From: Trissonchulus latispiculum
Lineage: Eukaryota > Nematoda > Enoplea > Enoplida > Ironidae
Assembly (NCBI GenBank): GCA_030248195.1
Contig: JASAND010005702.1
Location: 1-64,000, forward strand
DNA: 64,000 nucleotides
Reading direction: 5' to 3'
Shown: one piece after another, positions 48,694 through 62,400 of the stretch
How positions within the stretch are numbered: the stretch's first letter is position 1
Layout: each line of letters begins with the position of its first letter
Notes under the pieces: model-generated
The model's database searches: none
Told to the model about the DNA's origin: nothing
Seen by the model: only the letters and a program-made list of their open reading frames with translations
Made by a program: the position numbers and the translations under genes

Positions 48694-49117
48694 AAAAAGG
48701 AATGTAGGTTGAAAGCAGACTATTTTGCAGTATGAATGAAAGCTTCCAAATCTGGATGCCTCTGCACAAAGATCGGTGGCAGACGAATCACAGGATTCGC
48801 ACCACTTTCGAACATCGACATGCATTCCGTCCCAAAATGTTTAAACAAATGATTTTTAAATGGCTAATATGCTAATTCTAGCCTTAAAGCTTACAGGAAA
48901 GTTCTCCAAGATTGCAGCCTAGCCTTAATCAGTGTGATTACATACAAGTGCAGCATAAATAAAGCAGGTTTCATAAAAGACACTTTCTCAGCAATGCAAT
49001 TCGCGGCAACGCAAGTTATAATTCTCTTACTTTCTCGGGAATGTAAGAAATGAGTGTTGACCTTTCTCAGCAAACAAATTCTCGACAATGCCTTTCTCGG
49101 CAATGTGCATTCCCGGT

Positions 49118-50864
49118 GTCACAGCCTAATCTTTCCCTCGGCTGATTTTTCCCCGGGGTGAATTTTCTTGGGGGGAAAATTTCGCTGTGACAACGACATT
49201 TTAAAACATGGTTAAGATTATGTTAATTTATATGATACACACAGGGTTTTTTTTGCGTCCAGAAGTGCGTCTGGACGCAAAGTTTCTTATCTTGACGCAA
49301 CGAAATTTTAACGGGACGCAAACTAGACGCAACATTATTTTGGGAGAAAATTCACTTTTGTAAAAGTGAAAACTTTAAATGTTTCCAGTACCAATTTTTT
49401 CATATTTTCCAAAAATTTTCTCAGTTTCTGGGGGGCTCCGCCCCCCAGACCCCCTGGTGTTTTCCACTATGTCACCGAATGTCACAGCTTTGTAATGCGT
49501 CAGTACTTGTTGAGTTATTAGTTGAGTTATCCACCATGTTGAGTTGAGTCATCTAGTTATGTATCGATACATTACATAGCCCATTATTAATAAAATTTGT
49601 AGCCGTAGCCGAATATCCAAATTTTTGGGATCCTGTAATGTAATGAGGTTCATACAATTGCATTAGCACAGTTTGTAAAGTCTAAATTTTATTCTTGACT
49701 GGATTTTCAAAACATTTTCAGCTTCTGCGGGTTAATCCCTTAATTACCAAAAGTCAACCAAATTTGCAGAGTATCCAATTTTTGGTTTGGTTCATTTAAA
49801 GCATTCTAGCGCAGTCATCGAAAAATATTTGTCCTGAAGAAATTCAGGCATTAAAGGGTTAATCAATCGTATTCGTAACCAACGTTAATATTTCACTGTT
49901 TTTGCCTTTGATTAATACTGCACTACGCATCGCATGCACGCTCTTTGTTTAATGATACTGACTTCTCAAAATGAAAACAACTCAAAACTCTATAATTTAC
50001 AAATGTAATTTACACAAAAATGCATTAGGTATTTTAGCTAAATGTATCTGATGACAAATTAATCTTTTTAATCATTTTCGTTACGGATTTATCCGTAATT
50101 TCAAAAAAATTCTCCAACTTCTGGGGGGCTCCGCCCCCCAGACCCCCCAGACCCCAAAAATTGGTCAGGATATGTGCTAGATACAACAGATGCTAATTAT
50201 ATAAATCATTTTGAACATTTGCATTACGGATATTTCCGTAATCGCAAAAATTTTCTCAACTTCTGGGGGGCACCCCCCCCCAGACCCCCCGTCGTGTATA
50301 TAGGGCATATTTTACATATTTTACATATTTTGTAATCGTGCATTACTGTTCGGTAGCATCACCGTTCTAAGTACTTTTTCATACGATTAAATTATGTTTC
50401 ATTGAAGAAATAATCGGCATTTTTATAAAGAATACAATTTTTGCATATAAAAAACGCTAAAACAATAATTTTACCTGGACGCAAAATTTCTTAACGGGAC
50501 GCAACTTAAAATTAGCTGGACGCAAGGTTGACGCAAATCCGAAAACCAAAAAACCCTGGATACACACTGAATTGCTTGCGGTAATATGTTTACTGTATTC
50601 AGATTTCATTTCTGTCACACACATGCCATGTCGCATACACTATTTTTTCTGGGACAACTTCAGGCTAATTAGTTCAATTTTCAGGTCGAATGTTCAGTGT
50701 AGGCTGATTTGTCCTGGGGGAAGATTATCCTAGGTTGATTTATCCGGGGGGAGAATCATCTTAGGCTGATTTTTCCGGGGGGGGGGGAATTAAAAGCGGA
50801 AAAAACAGCCTAGGCTTAAATTAGTCTAGGCCGATTTTTCCGGGGGAAAGATTAGGCTGTAACA
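49118..50864. mobile_element. Older TIR element interrupted by the hAT insertion
   Basis: TGT.ACAGCCTAATCTTTCC stands at the left (from 49118) and its complement at the right (to 50864). Between the hAT right end and the right terminus lies a short tandem array (about 50690-50860). Its units contain TAGGCTGATTTWTCCGGGGG and GATTATCCTAGG-like words. The left part is only about 115 bp and itself ends in GCTGTGAC. No target duplication was found. Confidence 0.5.
49242..50558. mobile_element. Non-autonomous hAT-type element, 1317 bp, with 8-bp target duplication
   Basis: The ends are CAGGGTTTTTT...AAAAAACCCTG, flanked by perfect copies of GATACACA at 49234-49241 and 50559-50566. An 8-bp duplication and CAGGG termini are typical of the hAT superfamily. 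Short GACGCAA/TTGCGTC words repeat near both ends, as hAT subterminal binding sites often do. Inside are three GC-rich inverted words around CTGGGGGGCTCCGCCCCCCAG (49430, 50120 and a degenerate one at 50262). No transposase is present, so movement would need a full-length relative. Confidence 0.88.
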
Positions 50865-51740
50865 TCGGCAATGCAATTCTCTAACTCTAAGCATAATTCA
50901 AATGTTTTGTTCACTTTGAAAGAGTAAACTGAGCAAAGGCCTCATTTTAACTACCTTCAAAAGCCAATTCAGTTAAATAGCGGCCAGGATCAAAAACTGC
51001 CATCAGAATATGGTAACGCCGCTCCCTTCCTACAAGTGAAATAAGATGGAACTTACCGCTTGAGAAGTAAAACGTGGGATAAACTGATAAAACGGACTAC
51101 AACCATCCAACCCGACAACCCGACTGTTCTCAGGCATCGTACTACTTAATTGGTCTAAACTAAGGATTTTCTCACTGACAAAAATAAGTTCTGGCTTGAC
51201 AGGTCATTTATTGTCCCAGCTCCTAGAGGCCATCTTTACTACATAAATTTTAGTTGGGCTCAAAAAATAAGGACTTGGAAATTAGACTACTGTTCTCATT
51301 AAATAACAAATGATTTGTCATTTTTGACACTTCCTTGTTCTCTCACGGCGCTTGTGTTTGCATTTTACTATCTAGCAGAATTTGAAACATTTGCCTGCCT
51401 ATCCGACAATTTTAATTTCTACCAGATAGATAAATCACTTGAAATTACGACAGATAACTGGTGTGTCAGATAATCAAATATAAGATTAATCATACTTTGC
51501 TATCAGGCAGGAATTTTATGCCAGATATCTGGCAAATTTGTTACTTGGGTTCGACATATTCAACACAAAAATATACATAATGTTCCATATTTCCATTTTG
51601 CAATAGTTTACTTGCCACTTAATCCTAAATTTTACTTTTCAAATGTTCAACAAACAACTTGGAGCATATTCCTTTATTTAGAGATTGGGTTTAGATCTGA
51701 TATAGTCCTCTCCAGTTGGTGGTACTGAACACGAAGATTT
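50865..51740. other. No gene seen
   Basis: There is no recognisable coding sequence or repeat structure apart from the flank of the next LTR element. Confidence 0.4.
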
Positions 51741-52217
51741 TGTAGTGTATATGCATATGTGTATGCGGGGTGTTTACATTTTTGTTGCGCCTGCAGACTA
51801 ATTTGCATATTGTCTGCAGACACTTCCGTTTGCTTACATTTGTGAGTCAGTGTTGCTTGTGTCTGTCTTGTGGGACAGTCGGGTGTACCCGACTGCTCCC
51901 TTGTCTCTTCTTGTGTGTTGCCTTTGCGCTCCTGCAGGTATGTCGGCCAGAGGGCCATTATATTGTGTGCTTGTTATAACATGTATGTGTTAGTGTACTG
52001 TGCCGGCCATGCGCCTATAATTATAATAAATATAATTTGTATTCTGTAGTTTCTAGGGTTGTTAGGTTTAGTCTAGTTAGGTTACGTAGTATTTCTATAG
52101 AGTTATATCTATTGGCGAGGCTCCCCCAGGACTGGCTCTCCCCAAGCCAGGTGTGTTATCCATTGTGGGCGCAATCCTAGTAGTGGCTTGCACTGTTTAT
52201 TCGGCATTCCCGCTACA
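51741..52217 (+). repeat. 5' LTR of the 11.3-kb element
   Basis: This 477-bp LTR appears identical to the copy at 62524-63000. It contains the inverted word GTCGGGTGTACCCGAC, an AATAAATATAATT A/T stretch, and the short inverted ends TGTAG..CTACA. Confidence 0.95.
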
Positions 52218-53170
52218 TTAGTCTGCCAGGACAGCGATCTTATTCATCTCTGATATTTGATCTGATCTCATCAATTGAAGAAATAGAACCTTGCGTTCGC
52301 CTGGAACAATTTTTCCTGGACTTACCTGGTGTTCTGAATCCAAATCTTCTGACTTGATCTGATCTCATCAATGAAGAAACAGAACCTTGCGTTCGTCCTG
52401 ATATGTTTTGCGCCTCTCCTGCGTATCTATCTATGGCTTCTCCTACGCCCAAGCGGCAAGTCTAGAGCGCCTGGCCTATCCTGTGTGTGAGTCTTCCTTC
52501 GTACGTCCTGTATTGATTTTTTTCTCCCCCTATTTTTCTGAGCGTGTCAGACACACCCAGCCTTAACGGCCAGTGACTTTTTCTATATTGTTAGGTCTGT
52601 ATTTGTCTATTTAGGCGGAGTGTGTGTCAGTTTACGTACGTAGTCTATTTTGTGTGCCTGTGTTAGGCCTTTCTCTTGTTAAATTGGGGTATACGTTGAG
52701 ATAGTTTAGGGACATTTTTAGGGGATTTAAGATAGGTATAATTTTATCAAATAATCTATTATTTATAATAATTTTTTCTCGTTATTTAACTTTCCACATT
52801 TGGTACCTGTCTTATTTTTATTTTCTCTTTCAGGTCTAATAAGTCCCATTCTATAATTATAAAATTATTTCATCGTATACATTTAATTTAATAATTTCTA
52901 TTTTTAAATTTGGGGTACGTACGTAACTTACTTGTATTTTTCAAGGTATGTTGTAGCTCAGAAGAATTTTTCCATGGAGAATCTAGCACATGTCGTGCGT
53001 TGAAGCATCCACAGGAAAGGCCTTGCGCCATGCCTCTTCTACGAATACAAGAAGTCAGGGGATTTTTGATCCTCACTGTGTGGGTTGCCGGTCCTTGCGA
53101 CCTAGGTTAAGTCTGTTCACGGGGCGCCCTTTAAACATGTAAGTAAGGTAAAGGGACCCGAGCAGATTCT
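52218..53170 (+). other. Leader of the 11.3-kb element
   Basis: No coding sequence is seen. The word TTGATCTGATCTCATCAA followed by GAAGAAA.AGAACCTTGCGTTCG occurs twice, near 52256 and 52355, as a direct repeat of about 100 bp. Such leader repeats are common in retroelements, but their role here is unknown. Confidence 0.5.
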
Positions 53171-55900
53171 TGCCTTCTAAACAGGTCTTAACGACCAAAA
53201 TGGATCAGATTTATTGGAGAAAATTCCACTGAAGAACGTCGTCCGTCAGATGTCATCAGAATTTGGTTTTGGTCCTCCAGTCTTCAATTTAGAAGATGAA
53301 GAAACAGCCCAGTACGGGCAAGAAGCCGCAGATCTGGTTCATTTTGATCCGTCTACTGCTCAGTCTTCTGCTTCGGCTGGGCCTTATCACCGTCATCACG
53401 TTATTCTGGAGCGTTCATTACCTACCTTGACCTGAAACCTGACTTTCGACAAATCCATTTCCTCCGGACCTGGCTTCCAACAGAGCCCCGGGGACCGGAC
53501 TGTAATTTTCCGTGACGCTTGTATGGCCGAAGCGTCTAGCCATTTACGTCGGTCCCCGGAACCTACCTTTCTGTCTGCTGGTAACCTGGATCCGGGTGAA
53601 CTTTTTAATCAGGGTGGACAGGTGGTCCGGTCGGTGCTCCAGAGCCCTGGAATACCGACCCTGGATCTGTACTCTTTATTTGATCTATTTCTTGGCCGAT
53701 TTGACCTTTCCAAACGTCTGGTATCTTTTGGGCAAACATCGTTTGTCCTGGGATCTAATTGACTTTGAAGGTCGCTGGACAGCGGTAAACCCACCGGGGA
53801 GTCAACACCCACCCTGTGGCGCTATGTGGGGACCGACAACCCTATTGCTTATTGGTCCGGTACATGACACTACATTGACTGTACGCACGCCAATCCCGAT
53901 GTACCGGGGAGCTTTCTCTCTTGGAGTTAGCAACAGAGAGGAGCATAACCCGTCGTGACTCTCAACTCACGCTCACGGAGCAACCGTCAGCCAGGTCGGC
54001 TTAGACTTAGTAACCCGTTGCTCTCCTCCCCACCGTTATCTCGACGATTGCGGCGTTTCGTTTTGGCCTTAAACCTTGGCGATCGATCTGGTCATTCTGT
54101 GGCTCTGCCCGAAACTAAGTCCATTATGGTTCAGCTGTTGCCTGATATGGTAGTTATGCTGAATGACTATTGATTGGATTAACCGATTCGTTGAAGAATT
54201 TGTTTCAATACCTGGGACGTGGACGCTTCTATGACAGAGGCATGCCCTCGATGTGTACGAGATTTGCAACGACAGATGCGAGATCTGTGGAACCTGGTAA
54301 TCCAGCAGAACGGTGCGTTCGCTCCTCCAGCTGCAGACGGGGTAGCGGCCGCCTGTATCTCTGGACGATCCCAGCCTTGACGGCCGAGATCCTGATGATC
54401 TATGTATGCTATTGGCCCAGCAATCAAGAGGTAATTCTGGCACGACTGGATGGGCTAGTGATCCACGAAGATCAATAAAAAACGGTTTCATGTCCGTATT
54501 GCGGAACACATGGACATTACTGAATGTGGTGTTCTCATACTATCGCTCTGTTCGAGACTGGGGGACGTACCCACTCTTCGGAGCGATGTTCCGTAATTCT
54601 CGGTTTGGCACCCTGGTGTTTCCGGAACCCTCTACGGAGAACCCGAAATTCTCCGTCCGCCAAATCGGGTGGACGTGATTCCTCTAGCCGCGGTGGTGGC
54701 GGTATTAAGAAGTTTAACGGCTGAAAAGCTCCCGATCTGGTGGGCAAGGTGGCAAGGGAGGATCCGGGCAAGCCCCAAATTCGGACTAGGGAAACCAGTA
54801 ACTGGGACGCGGAATATAATCAATCTTCGCTCCGTCCTCCATTTCCCGTTGGTCTGATTCAATGGGGGTCCCACTGTGGATCTTCTGTCTCCCACCTGCC
54901 CGTACCCACAGGAGTCGCCTTCACGTAAAGGTGGACGGGACTGCTCAACGTAAGGGGCAAGTGTGTATGTTGTCAGGTCATGACCACTTTCAGGCACCTC
55001 TGATTTTTCATCGCAACCAGAGGATAGCCCTAGCGGCAGGACCCTCATGAGCGGTTATCCTCTACTTAAATGTCAACATTGGGCCTATGCGGCTGGGGTG
55101 GATTCCATCGATCCAACTGGAAATGTGGATCTCCCCCTTATGACAATACGAGAAACGAGGAAAATTAAGGGCAATGATTTTCCTGGGTGCGTTGCACCGC
55201 CTGTGTCTGAACATCAGCCGGACTAAGCGTCCAAACAGTCGAAAAAGCCGGTCTGTCATTATTTGTTGTAATCCAGATTTCTTGTTTACGTGGCATCTTA
55301 ATTCTTCAATAAGCCACTTGAGAAGATCTTCCTGTGGACTCGACTATTCTTGAACACACGAAGAAGGGTTGGACTCGTGATACGAGCCCCGGGGACCCTC
55401 CATCGTCTGTTTCACGAACTCGAGCCTAAGCGGCCAAATTAAAAGCGAAGATTCTGGAGGCTGACCAAAAATCAGTTTCCAAAATCGACTCTTCGTTGAT
55501 CCAGTGATGGCAGTGGCAATGTCCGGAGGTGAAGGTGACCTCATTGTCACCAGACCCAACGAACTCTGTTTTCCTGCCCAAAGCCCCTTCCTCTGGATCG
55601 TTCTGTCCTAGATGCCGATATGCTATTGGCATGGGATAATTTGGCCCAACGCATGGAGGAATGTGAAGAAATCCCGGAATATTACCTCCATCATCCTAAG
55701 GATTTTACGGCGGCCGACTTGACTGTTTTGGGCGACTTTAGTGGCGCCGAACTTGACTCTTCGAACCGGAGTCAACCTTGATAATTTTCGGACACTGGTT
55801 ATTCGACTTCGGAGATACGTACATAGAAGCAACCCTGATAAGCGATGAGTTGCTGGCCTTGTCGGACGGTATACCCATGCCGTTCAGCAAGTCGTCGACG
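53171..55900 (+). pseudogene. Degenerate gag region of the 11.3-kb element
   Basis: Open blocks alternate between frames, starting with a block at 53214-53435 (EKIPLKNVVRQMSSEFGFG). Around 54960 the sequence reads KCVCC in one frame and GHDHFQAPL in another, consistent with a CCHC knuckle split by a frame break. The composition is more GC-rich than the flanks, as expected for former coding DNA. The position before the protease supports gag. Confidence 0.45.
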
Positions 55901-58900
55901 GCGAAAGCGTCTTCTACGTAAAAACATCGACGAAACTCGCCCTATTTCTTGCTTCATACGTGGTCATCCATGTCGGATCGGTGGCAGCCTTAGCGCTGAT
56001 GGACACCGGTGCGAGTGTAGCCCTTGATTCCAAATTATTCTACGAAAAGATCAAGGCCTACGTGAAGACCCAATTTGGCGTTTCCTCGTTGTCATTCACT
56101 TCTGTAGCCTAAAGGCATCCAGTTGACAATCTTCAGTCAGTGCCATTTTGTTCTGCGTATGAAAAATCCTCAAGCAACCCTCATCTTCTGTGTGGTTTCT
56201 ATCCTTCAACTGGAGGTCCTCCGATGGTCCGACTTCCTATCCGCACTGGACTTCACGGTTCACCCCCATGAGGGTCATTGAGACATCGGCAGCAACCGGT
56301 GACCGTGTGTTGTTGTTCAATAGGACTGAACTGCAAGCCATTGCGACGGCTTATGGCATTGAAGTGACTCTGCGGTAACCGTATGTGTCCGGGAAGAACG
56401 CGTTTTCTGCCGGCACAGGAGCGCTTTGTCCCAGTTTGGGCCGTACTGGAAAACGGCTCCTATATGGATACGTCCATGCTCGTCCTCTATGAACCTGACA
56501 CGGATGTGATTGAAATCGCGGTGCGTATCCCCAGCCTGGAGTCCTCGAGGTATCTCCTAAGGTAATGTATATTCGGGTATACGATGGGGGCGACCGAATT
56601 TTCGATTTGCCCAGGCGCCAATGTGGGCCAAACAATCCCCGTAGCTCAGGTGGATGAGCTCTCAAGTGGCATGCGTGATCGAGGGTGGAGCCCCATTGCC
56701 CTCGTTTTACCAGCATCTCCGCTGTCGGTTGGACCACCCGGCGAATGCAGACGCCCGGTGACCGTCATGGATCCCGAGAAGCTGGTAGACCTAGTCCTAG
56801 CTTGCGCAACTCGAATGTCCAGACTGTCCAACCTCATGAGATGCGCGGACGTCCTGCTCAGTCCGAGTCCGCGGAACTTCGCCAGAAGGATCAGAATAAT
56901 CCACCAGAATGACTGATCCCCAGCCTATACGGCACAGACGACATTGATCACGGAACTGATCTGGAAGAGCACTTCTATGGAGAACATTCGAAGGCCGACC
57001 TTTTTACGCCAGGCACCGGCCAATCTCCGGAAGAAAAGATACGGGATATTGAAGCTAATGTCGATTTTGCCAAAATGGACCGCTCAGACGAGCTGAAACA
57101 ACAACTCAAGGATCTGCTTCTCGAATTCTACGATATTATTGCCGTCCTGGGATGCCAGGCCGGACAGACGCTGAACTCCATATCACTGGTACGGGAAAAG
57201 AGCGTCCTATCCAAAGTCGACCTTATCGTACGAATCCTCATCAGAAGGCTGAGGTCGAGAAGTGCATCTAAGCGATGCTGGAGGAAGGCGTCTGCAAACC
57301 CACTGCTGGCCTGTGGTAGTCACCTTGCATCCTCGTCGGCAAGACGGATGGCACCACGCGGCTGGTTATTGACTATTGAAGGCTCTGCCTCTCGTCTTTT
57401 CCATATGAAGGTGATGTTGTTTGGGATTTGCAACGCTCCAGCCACGTTTCAGCGACTCATAGAGAACGTCCTCATTGGTTTGCCCGTCTATATCGACGAT
57501 GTTCTGATCCCGTCGCCGGCCCTGTCTTCGCACCTAGACAGGCTTCGGATAGTCTTCCAGAAGCTCCGCGACAATGGGTTGCGGATCAAACTGAAGAAAA
57601 GCTCCTTCTTCAGAAGAAAGTCCCTCTCTTAGGGCACATCATACCACAGGAGGGGATTGCTGTCGATCCCAACAAAGTGGCAGCTGTGGCGAAACTGCCC
57701 GCTCCTGTTGATATGAAAGGCGTAAAATCGTTTCTGGGAATGATTGGCTACTATCGGCGATTTGTCCCGAATTATGCAAACAGTGCTGCCCCCCTCACGG
57801 AACTCCTGAAGAAAGACGTCGCCTTTCGCTGGTCCACCGCTCGTTAGCAGGCATTTGATGCTTTGAAAAGGATCCTAAACTCAGGCACCGATTTTGGCTA
57901 TCCGGCTTTGATAAGGTCATTATCATTCCGATGGATGCCAGCCATGACGGCCTGGGGCTGTTCTCAGACAGGCGCATCTGTGCCTCGCAGTGCCAAGAAC
58001 CCGGGAATGGCAAGGACTGTGGTGACTAGACCTGTGGCTTAGGCCAGTCGATGTCTCACCTCCTACGAGCGTAATTAGTCTGCATCGGACCTAGAAGGAG
58101 CCTGAGCAGATTGGGCATGCCAAAAGTTCTGGCATATGTCTCAGCCAAACTTTTCATAATCTGGATAGATCATATGGCGGTCACGGACTTACTCAGCAAT
58201 AGGTCCGTTTTGGGTGCTGGTCGTCAGGCTCGGTTCGCCTCATGATTACAGGAGTTCGATTTCATAATCGACTGCAGGCATGGGCGTGAACGTAGTCGCG
58301 GATGCGTTATCACGTCTACCGTCGCAAGAAAAGCCCACCGAGTTAGAAATTGATCTGACCGACGTCATGTGCCCGCCGGCCGTCAGCGCCATAACGTCCA
58401 AAGTGACGGTAGCCACCCGGAAACGCGAGCGGCGGGCAGATCCTGTATACAGGCGTCTGTTCGATCGCGTTAGGTTCAACCGGAGGATCCTCAGGAATTG
58501 GTGCTCCTGAAAAAGCTTCGGCCAATCTACTTCATCCGAGATGGATTGCTGACTCGATGGCGTCTTGATGAGAGGTGCCGTCGTCGGGGCAATGCCTTCC
58601 AGGTCATTGCGGCCCCTCATTGCTATCGTGAAATGATCATGGATGAGGTACATTTTGGCTTCATGGTTGGCGGTAAAAGCAGCCATAATGCCGCCAACGC
58701 GAGTTTCACTCTGCGCTATTACTGGTCGACGATGGCGCAAGATCTCGCCGAATACATTCGCGCACCTAAGGTATGTGCCAAAGTCAATCCAGGACCCTTG
58801 CGTCTGCAGGCTGGATTGCAATATGACATTCGTGTCAACCGTCCCCTCGAACTGGTCAGTCTTCATGTTACGCATTGCAGGAAAACCCCGACGCTCCGTG

Positions 58901-59440
58901 GTAATACGTGCATTCTTGTAATCGTGGATCACTTTACCCGGTTTGCTATGCCTAACGAAACTGCTGAGACGGTAGCCTATTATTGCTTTGACTTTTGTGT
59001 AGCTATTGGGCGTGCCCTCTCATTTCTTTTCTGACCGTGGGACGAACTTCTCGTCGTAACTGTTTACCGCTCCTGGCGAGCATAGTGGATCGAGCTGCAA
59101 CTCTCGAATAATATCGACGGTCAAAACGACTACCCTGCACCATACGTGTGTGCGCAGCACGTGGTCTGGGAGTCTTTCGAGCAGAAAAAGCTGGTTGGCC
59201 ATTGCCATCCTGATCCACTGCTAGCCAATCATGCTGGTTGGTTATGCGCAACACAACAGGAGGAGCCTCTTCCGGCTTTGTGCCACCGATTTTGGCCAAA
59301 AATGATGATGCGAAAATGCCAGAAGTCACCTTGAAGATCCAGACGACTGAAGCTCGGCCCGATCGTGGAAGCTTTCTGGGCGATTGAATGAAGCCATATC
59401 TTGTTAGTCCTGTCAAGAACCAGGCTTTTACGCCACAATA
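55901..59440 (+). pseudogene. pol: Degenerate pol region (protease, RT, RNase H, integrase)
   Basis: The protease motif ALMDTGASVALDSKLF lies near 55995. From 57060 reverse-transcriptase blocks appear: PYRTNPHQKAEVEKC, LVGKTDGTTRLVIDY, then LFGICNAPATFQRLIENVL, VYIDDVLI and LGHIIPQEG. KSFLGMIGYYRRFVPNYA follows. Between the second and third blocks about 50 residues with catalytic motif A are missing. RNase H traces (QAFDALKRILN, PMDASHDGLGL) follow near 57850-57960. Integrase traces cover 58500-59070: a damaged zinc region, LELVSLHV, ILVIVDHFTRFA and SDRGTNFSS. The blocks lie in different frames with many stops. The order is Ty3/Gypsy. Confidence 0.8.
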
Positions 59441-62400
59441 AGAAATATGGTAGGATCTAGACTTGCCAGGCAGTACGCCTTTAGGGTTATTTCAGTCACT
59501 GTGTGTCTATACGTATTATGTGGGTTTTTGCTGATCACTCAAACTCGCACTTGCTTGATTGGCACTGTTTTTGGGTGGGGTACTGATGTATAACATTTAT
59601 GTCTTGCATGAGCAACGCTGTTGCTTATACCCACTATTCCAATTTTTCTGTGCATCACTTACGTATATGCTACACCTTTAGTCAACCCTAATTGGATGTC
59701 TAGCCTGCACGTTTTCTTCAATGTTTTCAGATCTGGGCCGACTTTACATCAGTTTCTTGACGGAAGTTTCTGGATCAGTTTTATCCTTCCTGTTTCTCTA
59801 CAATTATGGCTGGTATTCCGTCACTATCAGTCGCCTTTGCGCATTTACTCTAGCATGCGAACAATCAGTCTCGTCGAGAAGTCTACCCTGGCCCCTATGG
59901 CATTCAATGGCCCTTGGACCCTATTAACTTGACCAGCTACCCGTCACTATTGGTCTCGTTACGGTCGACGAGGAACTCTTGGACCTAATGCTATTGGAAC
60001 TGGCGCCAGCTTATTCTCTGGCCTTATCTGGACGCTTCGTGCTTTTCGGTATCCCCTTCAGCCAATACGGCTACGTCAAGGACTGTTTGGGTCTCGCCTC
60101 GTTTATCCGGTGGCACGTCATTACTGGTGGGTCTCTTTGGCCGAGGGACCTTCCTACGCCTCCGACCAGTACTGTTCCCGAGGCTCCCGGCATGTCGCTA
60201 CGAGCTGATGACAGGAGCAGGCCGGCTCGTGAGCGTGTGGGCACTCCATCTAAGCCTATTGTCTCTAGCCACGGCGCTCAGCCAGTCCGGACCCGGCTGA
60301 GTTACCAATGACTGGAACCTTTGACGCCTCCAGGTCGGAGCAGCGAGCCTAGCGGTCGATATTAGCCTGAGGTGATCGCGGTATTCTGGGACTTGCGGAG
60401 TAGCCCAGTGCGGCTACTCAAATGAAGAAGGTTGCATCATCACCTTTTTTATCCAGCCAACAGGACATTCAGGCTTTGGCGGGTATGCCTGATGGCTTTT
60501 AGCCTAATCCTTTCGGTAGGATTATATCCCCTCATCCATGGACTTAAGTGTCCGTATCGATGCCACAAATCGTCAGTTGAGCTATGCTCCTGGCCTTTTG
60601 TTTCATTTCATTCTATCAGTTTCTATTGTCCTTGCGACTCCAACGATTAGCACCTTGTCAGGCTATGTCGATTATTGAACAGTCTGGTCCATTTCTACCG
60701 ATTTATATTCCATCAACTTTAGCAATGATTTTAATTCACATTGCTCGCTCTGGTACGATTATCATTTCAACATTTACATTCTTCGATCATCAGGGATGCC
60801 CCTTCGAGTTACGATGTTACCATCACCCTCTGGTAAGGCATCACAGATTCAACTACGAACAGGAAGAACCGGTCAGAGCGACCAAAGTGAACTGATCACG
60901 GACACTGATGCTCGATTTTTTTTCGCATTTCGCAAATCAATGCGCCAAATCCATACTCGGAACCATGCTTAACTGAAGCTACGGGTATCATCCAAACATC
61001 GTCATTTCTGCCTGCTTGGTGTTCTTCAGCGGAGTCAGCGGCACGAACACAGTGGACATGAACAATCCACTACAGTGCTAGAATGGGCAACTCGCCTCAC
61101 TTTTGTGCCTTCGTCCCATGAGGAATCCCTCTTCAAACACGTGGCTTGCACTTGCTGGAGCCGCTGTGGGTGGCTGTGAATCACCTGCTTTGCATTCGTG
61201 CTATACTACAGTGCAACATAAGTACGGTCCTACGTGCCCTTGCGGCGTCGGCAACATGGCGAGCCCGGAAGTTAACTAACGAACTCACCATATTACGCTT
61301 CCTGGGGCCCATTCATTTTAACATTGACTGTTAAATGACAATTTTATGAACTATATTAATTATGGGTAACCTTTTTACAACACATCGTTGGAGGCATGTC
61401 GTCTCGTTTCGACCTCGGCGGTGATATGATCCCTGCTACGACTCCTTGGATGGCAGTAGAAACTATAATCTGATTTCTTGGGTAACTTCAAACGGACCAT
61501 CCATCTTCTCATTGCTGGGATTAATGGATTTCCATTTCTTTCCGTGATTCGGAGCTAACTCTGAAGGGCAATACGCCTTGGTAGCCAGTCTGACATCCTG
61601 GACTCAGAGCAGCTAAGGTAGCTCCTACTCCATTCCCAAGCAAAACGCCTACCGCACCTATTGCCTACTGCAAAAGGGATCTGGACTCCAAATCACCAAA
61701 AGTGCCATCTGAAGCTTCAACTTTGTGACTTTTTTTATATTATGTTGTTAATTTTGTCAATTAATAACTGCATTTCGAATTTTTCATATGTTTGTTTTTC
61801 TAATCACAGGGAATACCCAGTTATTACCATTATTTGCTTATTTTGTTACTTCTTTCTTAGATTTTCTCGCTGTGTCTAATATATATGTATTTTGTCTTCT
61901 TTCTTTACTTCTGGTATATATTTAATATGTGTCTTAAACTTTGTACTTGTCATTTCGTTCATTTCTTTGTATTCCCAATCATGTCATAATATTACATCTA
62001 CACGTTTCAAGCTCAAGCAGCTATGTATTGTACCATTGTGGTCTATGCCATTGTGACTGTGCTGATTTCCTAGATTGCGGTACTTGCCAGTCTTTGGTTC
62101 TTTTGGACCTTCTGTGCTGCTATTGCTATGGGAATACTTTGGGATTTGGGTTATGTATTTTACTCCCTTAGGGTACCTACCTTACGGTAATGTGGTTCTA
62201 AATCTTAAGTTACTTACTCAAGGTACTTATCCTTTATTAATTCCTTGTTTCCTATTATTATTATATATTACTGTACTTAATAACCACATCCGTATGAACT
62301 ATATTCCTAAGGAGAGACCTCCATCTCTCCTACCCCCTGAGTGTTACCGGAAGTATTACCATAATTTTTTCTTTGCCAGCAGTACGCTATTGTATACTGG

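Larger units (their letters stand above)
43030..48840 (-). mobile_element. L1/Tx1-type LINE with NADAR-bearing ORF1, nearly complete
   Basis: Reading right to left, the element has a 5' region (48607 to about 48840) with a hairpin (48668-48693), ORF1, ORF2 starting in a 4-base overlap with ORF1, and a 3' region. The 3' region ends near 43030 just after an AATAAA on the minus strand. ORF2 has an APE endonuclease followed by a reverse transcriptase whose pattern (NWRPLSMLNVDYKIFAKVL) fits the L1/Tx1 group, and a C-terminal Cys-His motif. ORF1 has one frame break and ORF2 has three, so this copy cannot be active as it stands. The 5' and 3' limits are approximate and no target duplication was identified. 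Confidence 0.8.

Noticed and set aside
49430..50290. CRISPR-like spaced GC-rich repeats
   Set aside because: There are only three unevenly spaced inverted words inside a hAT element, in eukaryotic DNA without cas genes.
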